From: Bacillota bacterium | GTDB taxonomy: Bacteria; Bacillota; Clostridia; Lachnospirales; Lachnospiraceae | NCBI GenBank assembly: GCA_023421505.1 | Contig: JAEZTJ010000004.1 | Location: forward strand, 1-41,098 | Length of the DNA stretch: 41,098 nt | Direction of reading: 5' to 3' | Part shown: one piece after another, positions 25,866-34,047 of the stretch | Layout: each line of letters opens with the position of its first letter | Numbering within the stretch: position 1 is the stretch's first letter | Notes under the pieces: generated by a model | Seen by the model: only the letters and a program-made list of their open reading frames with translations | Told to the model about the DNA's origin: nothing | Databases searched by the model: none | Position numbers and translations under genes: made by a program

Positions 25866-26495
25866 TTATATTAACTGCTCTAGGCAGCCGGATTGAATCG
25901 CTTGTAAATTTTTTGCAATCCTTTCCTTTGACCAATCCCACCACTTTAACTCAAGTAACGAAATAATCGTTTGTTCTGAAAAACGCTTTCTGATTGGTTT
26001 CGCCGGTATTCCGCCAACTATAGTATATGGCGGAACATCCTTTGTAACGAGTGCTCGGGAACCGATAATCGCCCCATCTCCGATCGTTACACCGGCCATA
26101 ATCACAGCTTCATAACCAATCCATACATCATTTCCGATCATAATATCCCCTTTATTATTCCAGGCACTGGCAACATTTTTCGGATCGAGTCCCCATTCCT
26201 CATAAAAAACAGGAAACGGATAGGTAGAAAGTGATTCCATGCTATGGTTGGCACTATTAAAGAGGAAACGTACTCCACATGCTAAAGAACAAAATTTCCC
26301 TATTACAAGCCTATCGTGGTTTACAGGGTAATGATATAATACATTATTTTTTTCAAACATAACCGGGTCATTGACAAAATCATTATAAAATGTATACTCC
26401 CCTACAGTTATGTTTGGATCTGTAATTACCTCTTTTAAGTATACTATTTCTTTATCTCCTGACCGGGGATAAATTATTTTCTCTGGAATAGCCAT
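25866..26495 (-). CDS. Vat-family (xenobiotic) acetyltransferase
   Basis: A 209-residue left-handed beta-helix acetyltransferase matching streptogramin A O-acetyltransferases (Vat) in length and order of motifs. These are an early VGEYTFYNDF, LYHYP, LVIGKFCSLACGVRFLFNSANH with the catalytic His84, then hexapeptide repeats GDIMIGNDVWIGYEAVIMAGVTIG, VGGIPAKPIRKRF and WWDWSKERI. Vat enzymes inactivate group A streptogramins with acetyl-CoA; CatB-like relatives act on chloramphenicol, and many chromosomal relatives are untested. GGAGG precedes the ATG. The nearby ABC-F gene makes antibiotic resistance a reasonable guess. Confidence 0.88.
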   Translation of the reverse strand: MAIPEKIIYPRSGDKEIVYLKEVITDPNITVGEYTFYNDFVNDPVMFEKNNVLYHYPVNHDRLVIGKFCSLACGVRFLFNSANHSMESLSTYPFPVFYEEWGLDPKNVASAWNNKGDIMIGNDVWIGYEAVIMAGVTIGDGAIIGSRALVTKDVPPYTIVGGIPAKPIRKRFSEQTIISLLELKWWDWSKERIAKNLQAIQSGCLEQLI

Positions 26496-26729
26496 TTAAA
26501 AACCTCCTAATTTATTAAAGTCTTAATAAACTATTCCAGTCAGTGCAATACAAAGCTTCATCGTCTCACCTTCATCTTATCAATGACATTAGGTAATTGC
26601 GAATTTATGTAGCTTTATTTAATATATATACAAATTCTACTATTAATTAGTTTCGCAATCATCTATTTCATTGATATTATAGAATCTTTTGGTAATAAAA
26701 TCAATGGCTGCCTTCAGCTCATGAAAGCT

Positions 26730-26766
26730 GCAGAGTAGCCTGATGATATCAATCAGGCTACTCTGC
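26730..26766. terminator. Perfect 15-bp hairpin after folT
   Basis: GCAGAGTAGCCTGAT (26730-26744) and ATCAGGCTACTCTGC (26752-26766) form a perfect stem with a 7-base loop, 11 bases past the folT stop. It lacks a clear T-run on either strand, so it may protect the mRNA end or terminate weakly. Confidence 0.55.
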
Positions 26767-26776
26767 TAAAAGGTAC

Positions 26777-27379
26777 TTAAATAAATGGTATGTATCTTCC
26801 ATTTTGTTTATTTATCAGCCGTTCACGAATAAGTACAGGAAGTAAAAGCTGTATCAGCATAACAAGTATAACAATCTTAATTGGGAGCATAATAGTATTT
26901 TTCACGATACTTTTTATCAGGAAATAATAATACCCCCGGCCGTACATCATGGAGCTCCACAGGGAGCCTAGACCGATATAAATGATTAGATTTACCGTCA
27001 ACTCCATAAAAATAATTCTTATAACCGTAAGCCTTCTTCGATATAAGAAAAGACCATATAGGAAGAATTCTAGCATAGCCGACAGGGTATAGCCGGCAAA
27101 AAAGATGGGGGAAGGAAATATTATAAAGTTAATCAGGTCATAAGCAAATCCAGTAAATAGTCCAACAAGCGGACCAAAAATCATAGAGCCAAGGGCTAAA
27201 GCTATAAAAGTAAATGATATTCTAAGATTTAATCCAACTGTTATATTGAGCGAACTTAACATTGTGCCAAGCGCGATCGTAAGTCCGGCAATTATAAGTG
27301 ATTTAATTTGATGAAATTCTGATGATGCCTTAATCCAATATCCGCATATCTCATTTGATCTATTCTTTTTATTTATCAT
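26777..27379 (-). CDS. folT: Folate ECF transporter S component FolT
   Basis: A 200-residue, six-helix membrane protein of the ECF substrate-binding (S component) family, folate type. Diagnostic parts are FTFIALALGSMIFGPLVGLFTG (about 60-81) and the FolT-like FFAGYTLSAMLEFFLYGLF segment (about 91-109). It captures folates and works with the shared EcfA/A'/T module, which is not in this window. The start is the ATG at 27379 with a perfect AGGAGG. A longer frame that runs back through the riboswitch is rejected. The ZTP riboswitch directly upstream fits folate uptake. Confidence 0.9.
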   Translation of the reverse strand: MINKKNRSNEICGYWIKASSEFHQIKSLIIAGLTIALGTMLSSLNITVGLNLRISFTFIALALGSMIFGPLVGLFTGFAYDLINFIIFPSPIFFAGYTLSAMLEFFLYGLFLYRRRLTVIRIIFMELTVNLIIYIGLGSLWSSMMYGRGYYYFLIKSIVKNTIMLPIKIVILVMLIQLLLPVLIRERLINKQNGRYIPFI

Positions 27380-27417
27380 TAAATTACCTCCTAGGTTAAT
27401 TAAGTAAAATTTTTTTG

Positions 27418-27512
27418 CATAAAAGCCGACTATCCGGGTGATTCGCCCAGACGGTCGGCCTTCTTTCATCATACTCCCTTGTGGTTATCCACATCCGTCA
27501 GTCATATGACTA
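27418..27512 (-). promoter_or_regulatory. ZTP (pfl) riboswitch upstream of folT
   Basis: On the minus strand the 5' domain reads CATATGACTGACGGATGTGG then a CCAC arm. The 3' domain is GCCGACCGTCTGGGC with the hallmark CCGUCUGGGC of ZTP riboswitches. It closes with GTCGGC and TTTT, so the 3' stem doubles as an intrinsic terminator. Ligands are ZMP/ZTP, which accumulate when 10-formyl-THF is short; binding should switch on folT. Confidence 0.93.
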
Positions 27513-27555
27513 TTCATTGTTTATATTATATAAAATGCTAGTAAAGCCTTATGAA

Positions 27556-28728
27556 TTAATGATGGAACAAGCGTACATTCGTAAATGCCATAACAATATT
27601 GTATTTATCACAGACTTCTATTACATGATCGTCCCTTATAGAGCCTCCGGTTTGAGCAATATAGCAAACACCGCTTTTTCTGGCGCGCTCTATATTATCA
27701 CCAAAGGGGAAGAAAGCATCTGAGCCAAGGGAAACCCCCGTTAAGGTATTCAGCCAAGCCTTCTTCTCCTTTTTTGTTAATGGAGTTGGTTTTTCTGTAA
27801 AAATCTTCTCCCATTCGCCCTCAGATAATATATCCATACAATCCTCTGAGAGATAAACATCAATTGCGTTATCCCGATCTGTTCTCTTGATTTCCTGTTT
27901 AAAAGGCAGACTTAAGACCCTGGGATTCTGTCTCAAATACCATATGTCTGCTTTACTTCCTGCTAATCTGGTGCAGTGTATTCTAGATTGTTGACCCGCT
28001 CCTATGCCGATTGCCTGTCCATCCTTTACGTAACAGACAGAATTAGATTGTGTATATTTTAGTATGATTAATGCGATCACTAAATCTCTTTTTGCATACT
28101 CCGGTATTACTTTATTTCTTGTTGGTAAATGCATGAAAAGCTCTTCTGTTATGTTTACATTATTACGTGTTTGTTCAAAGCTTATGCCATAAACCTCTTT
28201 TATCTCTGTATCCTTTGGCTCATATTTTTCATCGATTTGCAGGATTAAGTAATTACCTTTTCGCTTACTTCTCAATATTTTCAATGCTTCCTCAGAATAG
28301 GAAGGTGCAATAATTCCGTCAGAAAAATCCTTTAATAAAATTATTGCTGTCTGCTCATCACATTCATTTGATAAGGCGGCAAAATCACCATAGGATGACA
28401 TCCGGTCTGCTCCCCTTGCTCTTACATATGCAGTCGCCAGGTCCGATAAAACTACCTCCTCCACAAAATATGCTCTCTTAAGCTCCTGTGTTAACGGAAC
28501 TGCAACTGCTGCTCCTGCCGGACTTACATGCTTAAAGGATGCTGCCGCTGCTAGACCGGTTGCCTCCTTTAATTCTTTAACAAGCTGCCAGCTATTCAGT
28601 GCATCCAGTAAATTAATGTACCCCGGTTCTCCGTTTAAAACAGTAATTGGGAGCTCCCCTTCCTTCATAAATATTCTGGCTGGCTTTTGATTTGGATTAC
28701 AGCCATACTTCAAAGCTAACTCCTTCAT
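27556..28728 (-). CDS. Stand-alone AICAR transformylase (PurH C-terminal domain type)
   Basis: A 390-residue phosphoribosylaminoimidazolecarboxamide formyltransferase lacking the IMP cyclohydrolase domain that precedes it in the usual ~510-residue PurH. It begins ELALKYGCNPNQKPARIF and carries the catalytic Lys66-His67 pair in ASFKHVSPAGAAVAVP. Other family motifs are YVRARGADRMSSYGDFAALS, IGIGAGQQSR, SLGSDAFFPFGD and AQTGGSIRDD. It uses 10-formyl-THF to convert AICAR (ZMP) to FAICAR. The ATG at 28728 has GGAGG 6 bases ahead; an ATG inside that ribosome binding site is rejected. A ZTP riboswitch lies upstream, and the enzyme consumes the riboswitch ligand. Confidence 0.92.
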   Translation of the reverse strand: MKELALKYGCNPNQKPARIFMKEGELPITVLNGEPGYINLLDALNSWQLVKELKEATGLAAAASFKHVSPAGAAVAVPLTQELKRAYFVEEVVLSDLATAYVRARGADRMSSYGDFAALSNECDEQTAIILLKDFSDGIIAPSYSEEALKILRSKRKGNYLILQIDEKYEPKDTEIKEVYGISFEQTRNNVNITEELFMHLPTRNKVIPEYAKRDLVIALIILKYTQSNSVCYVKDGQAIGIGAGQQSRIHCTRLAGSKADIWYLRQNPRVLSLPFKQEIKRTDRDNAIDVYLSEDCMDILSEGEWEKIFTEKPTPLTKKEKKAWLNTLTGVSLGSDAFFPFGDNIERARKSGVCYIAQTGGSIRDDHVIEVCDKYNIVMAFTNVRLFHH

Positions 28729-29057
28729 AATAACCTCCATCTGCCGCTTAAGCGGCATACAAATTCTGAGCGAAAAGCACGCTTAGTGCTTTTTGCCGGT
28801 TGAAAAATGTACTTCTTTTCAACCTAGTCTCACTCCTTTTTAGACAAGTAAAGAGCCCACAGTCCGGACTCTTGCCCAGACGGTCGGCTCTTTATTTGTT
28901 ATACTTCATGTGGTAATCCCACTTCCGTCAGTTGTATAACCATGCCTTATATATAGCACCAAATGTTAACTTTGTCAAGTCTCCCCAATTAATTATTCAA
29001 CTATTCTACAAGCTAGTTTAGAAGCCTAGAAAGTATGATAACGAACAAAAAACGACT
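28729..29057. other. Leader of the AICAR transformylase gene
   Basis: 329 bases without a protein gene. It holds the ZTP riboswitch (28850-28945), then a GGTTGAAAA/TTTTCAACC hairpin (28798-28825) and a 16-base perfect palindrome (TGCCGCTTAAGCGGCA, 28742-28757) that sits about 7 bases before the ribosome binding site and could modulate translation. Confidence 0.7.
28850..28945 (-). promoter_or_regulatory. ZTP (pfl) riboswitch upstream of AICAR transformylase
   Basis: On the minus strand: a 5' domain with ACTGACGGAAGTGGG and a CCAC arm; then GAGCCGACCGTCTGGGC, the ZTP hallmark; then GGACTGTGGGCTCTTT, closing a stem followed by T. It has the same layout as the folT copy. Transcription control by ZMP/ZTP is expected. 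Confidence 0.93.
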
Positions 29058-29708
29058 TTAATTTATTTTAATAAAATTAGTTATAATACTGATTAAAAAC
29101 AATACACCTGGCATCAGAGTAGCCGGGAAACCCTTATACCACTTTTTACTGCTAATAATAAGAATGCATCCTATATTAAGCAGCTGTCCAATAAAAAGTA
29201 TGGACATTATGGTTAATAATTCTGATATTCCACATGCTTTTAGAGTGCTCATTGTAATCATAGAGTAATAAGCCATATCTCCAATTCCGATAATCGGAAA
29301 TAAACCCTTTAGTTTAGGAAGCGGTAAAGAAATCGATAACCGTGCCAACATATCGCTCTGATTCATTAATTTTGAATTTGGCAAAAATCCGCCTCTTCTG
29401 GTGAAGCTAAATACATCCATAGCAACATAGCCTACAATCAATCCGAATAGAGCATCCTTTGAATGAACAGTAATATTAGATATTAGGTAACCAAATGTTA
29501 TCGCTCCTAAAATATTCAATAAATTATGTGCATAAAGCAATCCTTTACTTAACTTTCGCTTCCAAAGAACAATATTTAAACCTAAAATCACAACAAAGCT
29601 TATGATAATGATTATACTTTGTACTTCATATAACAAAGCCGTAAGTGCACAAATCAAACCAGTTATTAAAGCCATAAATAATAGACCTACTCTAAATCCT
29701 TTGTTCAT
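29058..29708 (-). CDS. Polytopic membrane protein with presenilin-type GxGD motifs
   Basis: A 216-residue protein with about seven hydrophobic segments. Three features match, in order, the presenilin / signal peptide peptidase fold. The first is an Asp inside a hydrophobic segment (Asp98 in IVGYVAMDVFSF). The second is GIGDMAYYSM (141-150, Asp144), close to the GLGDFIFYS motif of presenilins. The third is PATLMP (195-200), in the place of the PAL motif. This suggests an intramembrane aspartyl protease; no activity is proven. The tyrosine of the usual YD motif is Met here. GAGG lies ahead of the ATG. It is a single gene with no clear partner. Alternatively it is an inactive relative or an unrelated membrane protein. 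Confidence 0.6.
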   Translation of the reverse strand: MNKGFRVGLLFMALITGLICALTALLYEVQSIIIIISFVVILGLNIVLWKRKLSKGLLYAHNLLNILGAITFGYLISNITVHSKDALFGLIVGYVAMDVFSFTRRGGFLPNSKLMNQSDMLARLSISLPLPKLKGLFPIIGIGDMAYYSMITMSTLKACGISELLTIMSILFIGQLLNIGCILIISSKKWYKGFPATLMPGVLFLISIITNFIKIN

Positions 29709-29907
29709 AATTACCTCATTTCTGTTATCGTTTATGTAGGTTATTGCAAAACTCAGTAATTGTAAGTATTGTATACACTGATAGCATGCATTTTACCAAT
29801 TCATAATTTTATCATATAACCCATATACTGGCAACAGCAATGTAAAGATTAAGTTATTTGGATTCGGCTGAATCGTAAATAGAAGATTTAAATATCTTTC
29901 TTAGCTC

Positions 29908-29954
29908 TTAAACAAGTAGCCTGCCAAAAAAATTCTGGCAGGCTGCTTGTTTAA
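29908..29954 (-). terminator. Terminator of the second chemoreceptor gene
   Basis: A long imperfect stem centred on AGCCTGCCA / TGGCAGGCT, extended by AACAAG/CTTGTT, about 40 bases past the chemoreceptor stop. It is followed by TGTTTA on the minus strand. Confidence 0.7.
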
Positions 29955-29991
29955 CTTGAAGCTTTACATTAATATCCATGTTCAATTTCTA

Positions 29992-31983
29992 TCAAAATTT
30001 AAATTTAGTTATCGAATTATTCATCTCTTCTGCTAATCCTGACAAGCTTTCACTTGAATTTGCAATCTCATTCATAGAAGCTGTCTGTTCTTCAATAGAA
30101 GCTGTTGCTTCCTCGGTACCCGCTGCATTTTCCTCCGAGATTGCAGAGAGATTCTGAATAATTCCTACTATCTCATCCTTCTTAGTACCCATCTCTTTAC
30201 TTGATTGATTTAGATAATTAAGAAGCTGCTTCAGTTTCTCTATGTCTTTCGCGATGCCGTCAAATTTTGTGCTTGTATAATCTACACTTTTCGTCTGTTC
30301 TTTCAAAATTGTATCAACTTCAGCCATCGATTTTACTGCATATTCACTTTTTCCGGTTAATTCTTCTATATCCTTAATGATTTCTACCGTGAATTTATTC
30401 GCTTGCTCCGCTAAATTTCTTATTTCTTCCGCAACTACAGAGAAGCCTTTGCCTGCTTCTCCAGCTCTTGCTGCTTCAATAGCTGCATTAAGTGCTAATA
30501 AATTCGTCTGACTGGCGATACTTAATATCATTTGACTGGCTTTGTCTATCTTATTTGCACTTTCATTTGTTTCTAAAATAGTATCTCGTACTTCTATCGC
30601 AGTGTGGTTAGTCTGCTCTGTTTTATGAATTAATTCCTCTAAAGTATCAAATCCTTCATTCTTTAATCGCTCTATTTCATCTGATAATTCATTTAACTGA
30701 AGGATTAACTTCTGATCATTTTCAATTAGGGCACCAAGTAATTCAATTTCATGGGCACCTTTTTCTGTATCATTTGCCTGATCACCGGCTCCGGTTGCTA
30801 TTTCCTGGATTGCACCAGATACTTCATTTGCCGAAATAAATGCTTGCTGACTGGTCGCAGATAATTCTTCTGAGGATGCCGCTATATGCTCTGCCGATTG
30901 TGCAATACTCTCAACCAGGCTTCTCAAATTCTCCTGCAGGGCAAGGGTGGCATTTGCCATAATGCCTATCTCATCTTTTTTCTTAATATATTTCGCTATC
31001 TTTTTGTCCTGTAATAAAGTCATATCATATTGAGAAAAGCGATTCAAAATTGATACAATGTAGGAAATGGGCTTTGCGATGGATTGTCCCAGGAATAAAG
31101 CCGCCCCGATACCGATTATGATAAATACAACTGAGAATATAATTAGCATTACAATCAGTTCATTTACTCCGTTTGTAATTTGCTTTTCCGGAGCCCCTAA
31201 GCCTAATAACCAATCTGTATTAGGTATTGGAATCATATAAGTAACATAATTTTCATTCTTTAAATTGTAATGTATAATTCCTTTATTCCCTATTCCTAGC
31301 CTTTCAATTTCTTTCCCTAAATCCTTAAATTCACCCTTAGTTTCTATGTCTTTAATTACATTTCTTTGTTCCATTACGTATTCTTTTTCAGCATATGCAT
31401 AGAAGGTTCCTTCTCCGCCAAGAATGAAGGCATTGCCACTGGCACCGTACTTCATCTGACCAATTATTTCATTGAGTGCGGAACCATCTCTTCGACCAAT
31501 CAATGCTCCAATTATATTATTATTAGATTTAATAGGAACTGCATACATAATTACGGTTCCATTTGTCACTTTGCTAGTCAGGACATCAGAAAAACATGCT
31601 TCACCCTTTAAGGCTTTTTGTACATAATCCCGATCACTAAGATCCGCCTCCTCACCACCGATTGCATACTTAGCTAATCCATTTTGATCAACCACCGCCA
31701 TATCAAGGTAGCCCAGAGCTTTCGCTTCATTAGCCAAAATTTCAACTCTCTGTATCACCGTTTTATCACTAATTCGATTCGCAACCTGTTCTAAAACACC
31801 GATTCTGATTTGTAGCCGGGCATCAATATTATCTGCTCCCTGTATCGCCGCTTCTTCTAATCCATTTTTCGCCTCTTCATATGCTGTTTTATAGCTTAAT
31901 ATAAGCGAGCTTGCACCCAATCCTCCTGTAACGATTAAAACTAGTATTCCGACAAATAGTGCAATTCTTTTTGACAATTTCAT
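29992..31983 (-). CDS. Methyl-accepting chemotaxis protein with dCache-type sensor
   Basis: A 663-residue chemoreceptor. First membrane helix at about 8-30. The extracellular dCache-like sensor is at about 35-270; its membrane-distal motif is ADLSDRDYVQKALKGE, followed by SDVLTSKVTNGTVIMYAVPI and GALIGRRDG. The second helix is at about 276-300, then HAMP, then the signalling domain with the tip IASQTNLLALNAAIEAARAG and GKGFSVVAEEIRNLAEQ (about 487-527). dCache sensors of this kind often bind amino acids or other small ligands. GGAAGG precedes the ATG. It is monocistronic, ending in its own terminator. Confidence 0.92.
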   Translation of the reverse strand: MKLSKRIALFVGILVLIVTGGLGASSLILSYKTAYEEAKNGLEEAAIQGADNIDARLQIRIGVLEQVANRISDKTVIQRVEILANEAKALGYLDMAVVDQNGLAKYAIGGEEADLSDRDYVQKALKGEACFSDVLTSKVTNGTVIMYAVPIKSNNNIIGALIGRRDGSALNEIIGQMKYGASGNAFILGGEGTFYAYAEKEYVMEQRNVIKDIETKGEFKDLGKEIERLGIGNKGIIHYNLKNENYVTYMIPIPNTDWLLGLGAPEKQITNGVNELIVMLIIFSVVFIIIGIGAALFLGQSIAKPISYIVSILNRFSQYDMTLLQDKKIAKYIKKKDEIGIMANATLALQENLRSLVESIAQSAEHIAASSEELSATSQQAFISANEVSGAIQEIATGAGDQANDTEKGAHEIELLGALIENDQKLILQLNELSDEIERLKNEGFDTLEELIHKTEQTNHTAIEVRDTILETNESANKIDKASQMILSIASQTNLLALNAAIEAARAGEAGKGFSVVAEEIRNLAEQANKFTVEIIKDIEELTGKSEYAVKSMAEVDTILKEQTKSVDYTSTKFDGIAKDIEKLKQLLNYLNQSSKEMGTKKDEIVGIIQNLSAISEENAAGTEEATASIEEQTASMNEIANSSESLSGLAEEMNNSITKFKF

Positions 31984-32579
31984 GCTCGTTTTACCTTCCT
32001 TTGCAGTTTTGTTCTTTTTCTTCTGTTACCAGATAGTCATGTAATAGCTTAGATTTGCCGCTTTGTTCTTTAAGTTATGTCATTTCAAATATATTCTACA
32101 TGATTTCTAGGAATTTTTCAATTGGTAGTACCATTTACATAAATATTCCATTTGCGTAAAAATGCCCTTAAATTGCAGTAGTTTTGATAAAGCTGTAATA
32201 CGGAATAGTATAAATTATTGAAAAGCATAATTTACCCTTTGCATAAACTTATTTAAAGGGTAGGCATGTTATGTCAATATATGCTGGATTTACTTTTTAT
32301 CCTTTATAGAAGGCAAGATATATACACATAAAATAAGGCCGATGATCCGGGTGATTAGCCAAGACAATCGACTCTTACTTTGGGTAACTATTTGTTAATC
32401 AGGGAGCTTCCTTTGTCACATGAGGTTGTTCTTCTATTGTTTCTATGTATCCCTACTATAATTATTTCTACTCTTCCATCCTTCCAATTTCATGGAATAA
32501 TACTGAGCTCACTTTTTATTCGTTATAAAATGTCAATTCATGCTTCATCGATCAAACTTCCTTTGAATTCCTTCGGTAT
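31984..32579. other. Long intergenic region with a diverged ZTP-like element
   Basis: About 600 bases with no convincing gene; a plus-strand frame over 32380-32664 is antisense to the next gene and unsupported. It contains a TACCCTTT/AAAGGGTA inverted repeat (32233-32240, 32255-32262) and the ZTP-riboswitch-like sequence at 32335-32420. Confidence 0.6.
32335..32420 (-). ncRNA. Diverged ZTP-riboswitch-like sequence
   Basis: On the minus strand the 3' domain reads GTCGATTGTCTTGGCTAATC then ACCCGGATCATCGGC. In a hand alignment it matches the folT riboswitch 3' domain at 28 of 35 positions. The closing stem is kept by paired changes (GTCGAT with ATCGGC instead of GCCGAC with GTCGGC), and the hallmark CTGGGC has become CTTGGC. 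The 5' domain is poorly conserved, with only CTGA and a short AAC/GTT arm left. It lies about 350 bases upstream of the chemoreceptor at 29992-31983 on the same strand. It is either a relic or a variant aptamer. Confidence 0.65.
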
Positions 32580-33065
32580 CTACGAGATTAACCCTATCAG
32601 CCCTGCTGCTACCGTCGAAATCACTATACCAATTATACTACCTCTGATACCCATAATTATATGAAACCACGGGCTCTCATATTCACTTACCATATCCTCA
32701 GTTCCAGGAAGCCTAAATCTTTTCACATGGCAAAATACAATAACATCCAGAACAAAAGTGTCAAACCAATTAACAACCATCCACAGTCCATAAGTATAGA
32801 TAAGGGCTGCTACAAAGGTTTTTGCTACAGAAAAATATGCTATTGCAGCAAGAATAATAGCAATTAGTACAGCCGCTGTAATTTTCAAGCTTAATTTCTT
32901 CTTGTTTGTAGGAATTCTGTCTTTATATTCCGGTAAGCTTTTCACACGTTCTTGTATTTTGGGCGGATAATTAAATAACTGCTGTAGTGGATTCTTTAGC
33001 GTTGGCGGGATTACAATCAATGTAAAAACAATGCATAATATAATACCTTGAATTAAAAATGTCAT
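32580..33065 (-). CDS. Conserved membrane protein in TetR operon
   Basis: A 161-residue protein with four likely membrane segments (about 2-20, 58-80, 83-105 and 135-158) and a basic loop YPPKIQERVKSLPEYKDRIPTNKKK. I do not recognise a named family with a known role. The ATG at 33065 has AAGGAGG; an earlier in-frame ATG without a ribosome binding site is rejected. It starts 22 bases after the TetR stop, so the two are surely co-transcribed. The TetR protein probably controls its own operon, which suggests a membrane stress or efflux-related role, unproven. Confidence 0.75.
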   Translation of the reverse strand: MTFLIQGIILCIVFTLIVIPPTLKNPLQQLFNYPPKIQERVKSLPEYKDRIPTNKKKLSLKITAAVLIAIILAAIAYFSVAKTFVAALIYTYGLWMVVNWFDTFVLDVIVFCHVKRFRLPGTEDMVSEYESPWFHIIMGIRGSIIGIVISTVAAGLIGLIS

Positions 33066-33087
33066 ACTCTGTCCTCCTTGGTTTCTC

Positions 33088-33675
33088 TTAATTTTCATAA
33101 ATATAATCACATAACATATTCCTCATCATAATTAGATTTTCATTTAGAACATCTAGATGTAAGTTTTCCTTATTTTCTACTGTGATAGCCATTATCTTTA
33201 TCATATTTGCGATTACATGTTTATTCAAATTTTTCTTAGCTCCAACAATATGTTTTAATATCAAATCCGCAATTTTATCTTCCTTTTCAGGATTTAAGGC
33301 ATATTCTTCAGGTAATTTCTTTCTTAACCATTCTTCGTCCTCCTGAGTCATGAATGAGATAATGTTCTTACCGCTCGTAAAGGAATATATCTGAAATATA
33401 TTTAAGAACGACTCCTGATCAATACCTCCCTTCTCTTCCACGGTTTTATTAATATATTCGTATAATTGTTCTTTACTAAAGCATATTACCTCATGTACAA
33501 ACCATTCCTTTGATTGATAAAAATGATAAAAGGTTCCTTTTCCAATTCCCGCCCGTTCCGTGACCTCATCTATTGTCATCTTTTTTATTCCTTTTTCCTG
33601 AATCATGTCAATGCCAATCTTCAGTAAATTGGTTTGAATTTCTTCCCTTTTCTCAAAGTTAAATATCGGGGGCAT
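33088..33675 (-). CDS. TetR/AcrR-family transcriptional regulator
   Basis: A 195-residue regulator. The N-terminal TetR helix-turn-helix is at about residues 8-55 (KMTIDEVTERAGIGKGTFYHFYQSKEWFVHEV is the signature). The helical C-terminal ligand domain is not distinctive. I use the ATG at 33675, with AAAGGAAG ahead; the longer frame has no ribosome binding site. It is the first gene of a two-gene operon with the membrane protein. A dyad ATATGACT/AGTCATAT lies 23-53 bases upstream, a likely autoregulatory operator. Confidence 0.88.
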   Translation of the reverse strand: MPPIFNFEKREEIQTNLLKIGIDMIQEKGIKKMTIDEVTERAGIGKGTFYHFYQSKEWFVHEVICFSKEQLYEYINKTVEEKGGIDQESFLNIFQIYSFTSGKNIISFMTQEDEEWLRKKLPEEYALNPEKEDKIADLILKHIVGAKKNLNKHVIANMIKIMAITVENKENLHLDVLNENLIMMRNMLCDYIYEN

Positions 33676-33697
33676 ACATCCACTTCCTTTTATATTT

Positions 33698-33728
33698 ATA
33701 TGACTATTCAAATGTATTTCAGTCATAT
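33698..33728. promoter_or_regulatory. Candidate TetR operator
   Basis: ATATGACT (33698-33705) and AGTCATAT (33721-33728) are perfect inverted 8-mers with a 15-base spacer, just upstream of the TetR ribosome binding site. Confidence 0.55.
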
Positions 33729-33950
33729 AATTTATAACATATCGTCTTCCAATAGTCAAATACAATTTCAATTTCACCAATATCAAATTATTTTAAAATT
33801 AGCTGTGCAATTTAATGAGGTATATTTTATAAGCCTTTACCACCGATCAATAATATTTTAAACTTATTTATGCCTTCTAAGATGAAACCTCTTAGTGTTT
33901 TAGTTCTTATTGCTTGTGAAAATTCATCAGCTTGCGTTTCGTGGTAAAAA

Positions 33951-34043
33951 AATAGCCTGCTACAAAGATATGATCCCTCTAAAGTAGGCGGTGTAAATAC
34001 ACAAAACTACTTTGGAGGGATCTTATCTTTGCAACAGGCTATT
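33951..34043 (-). terminator. Very long hairpin, terminator or miniature palindromic element
   Basis: Arms 33951-33987 and 34007-34043 are 37 bases each and pair at 33 positions, around a 19-base loop. The structure begins 4 bases after the stop of the DUF6144-like gene and is followed on the minus strand by a T-run, so it can terminate transcription. The length is far beyond a normal terminator stem. Confidence 0.8.
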
Positions 34044-34047
34044 CGTA

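Larger units (their letters stand above)
33676..34047. other. Intergenic region with TetR operator and long hairpin
   Basis: 372 bases with no gene. It holds the TetR dyad (33698-33728) and the 37-base-arm hairpin (33951-34043). Confidence 0.6.

Noticed and set aside
27380..27472. N-terminal extension of FolT by 31 residues
   Set aside because: The extension is translated from the riboswitch itself; the ATG at 27379 has a perfect AGGAGG and gives the normal FolT start.
32380..32664. Plus-strand hydrophobic 94-residue frame
   Set aside because: It overlaps the membrane-protein gene antisense and the ZTP-like element and lacks a ribosome binding site.
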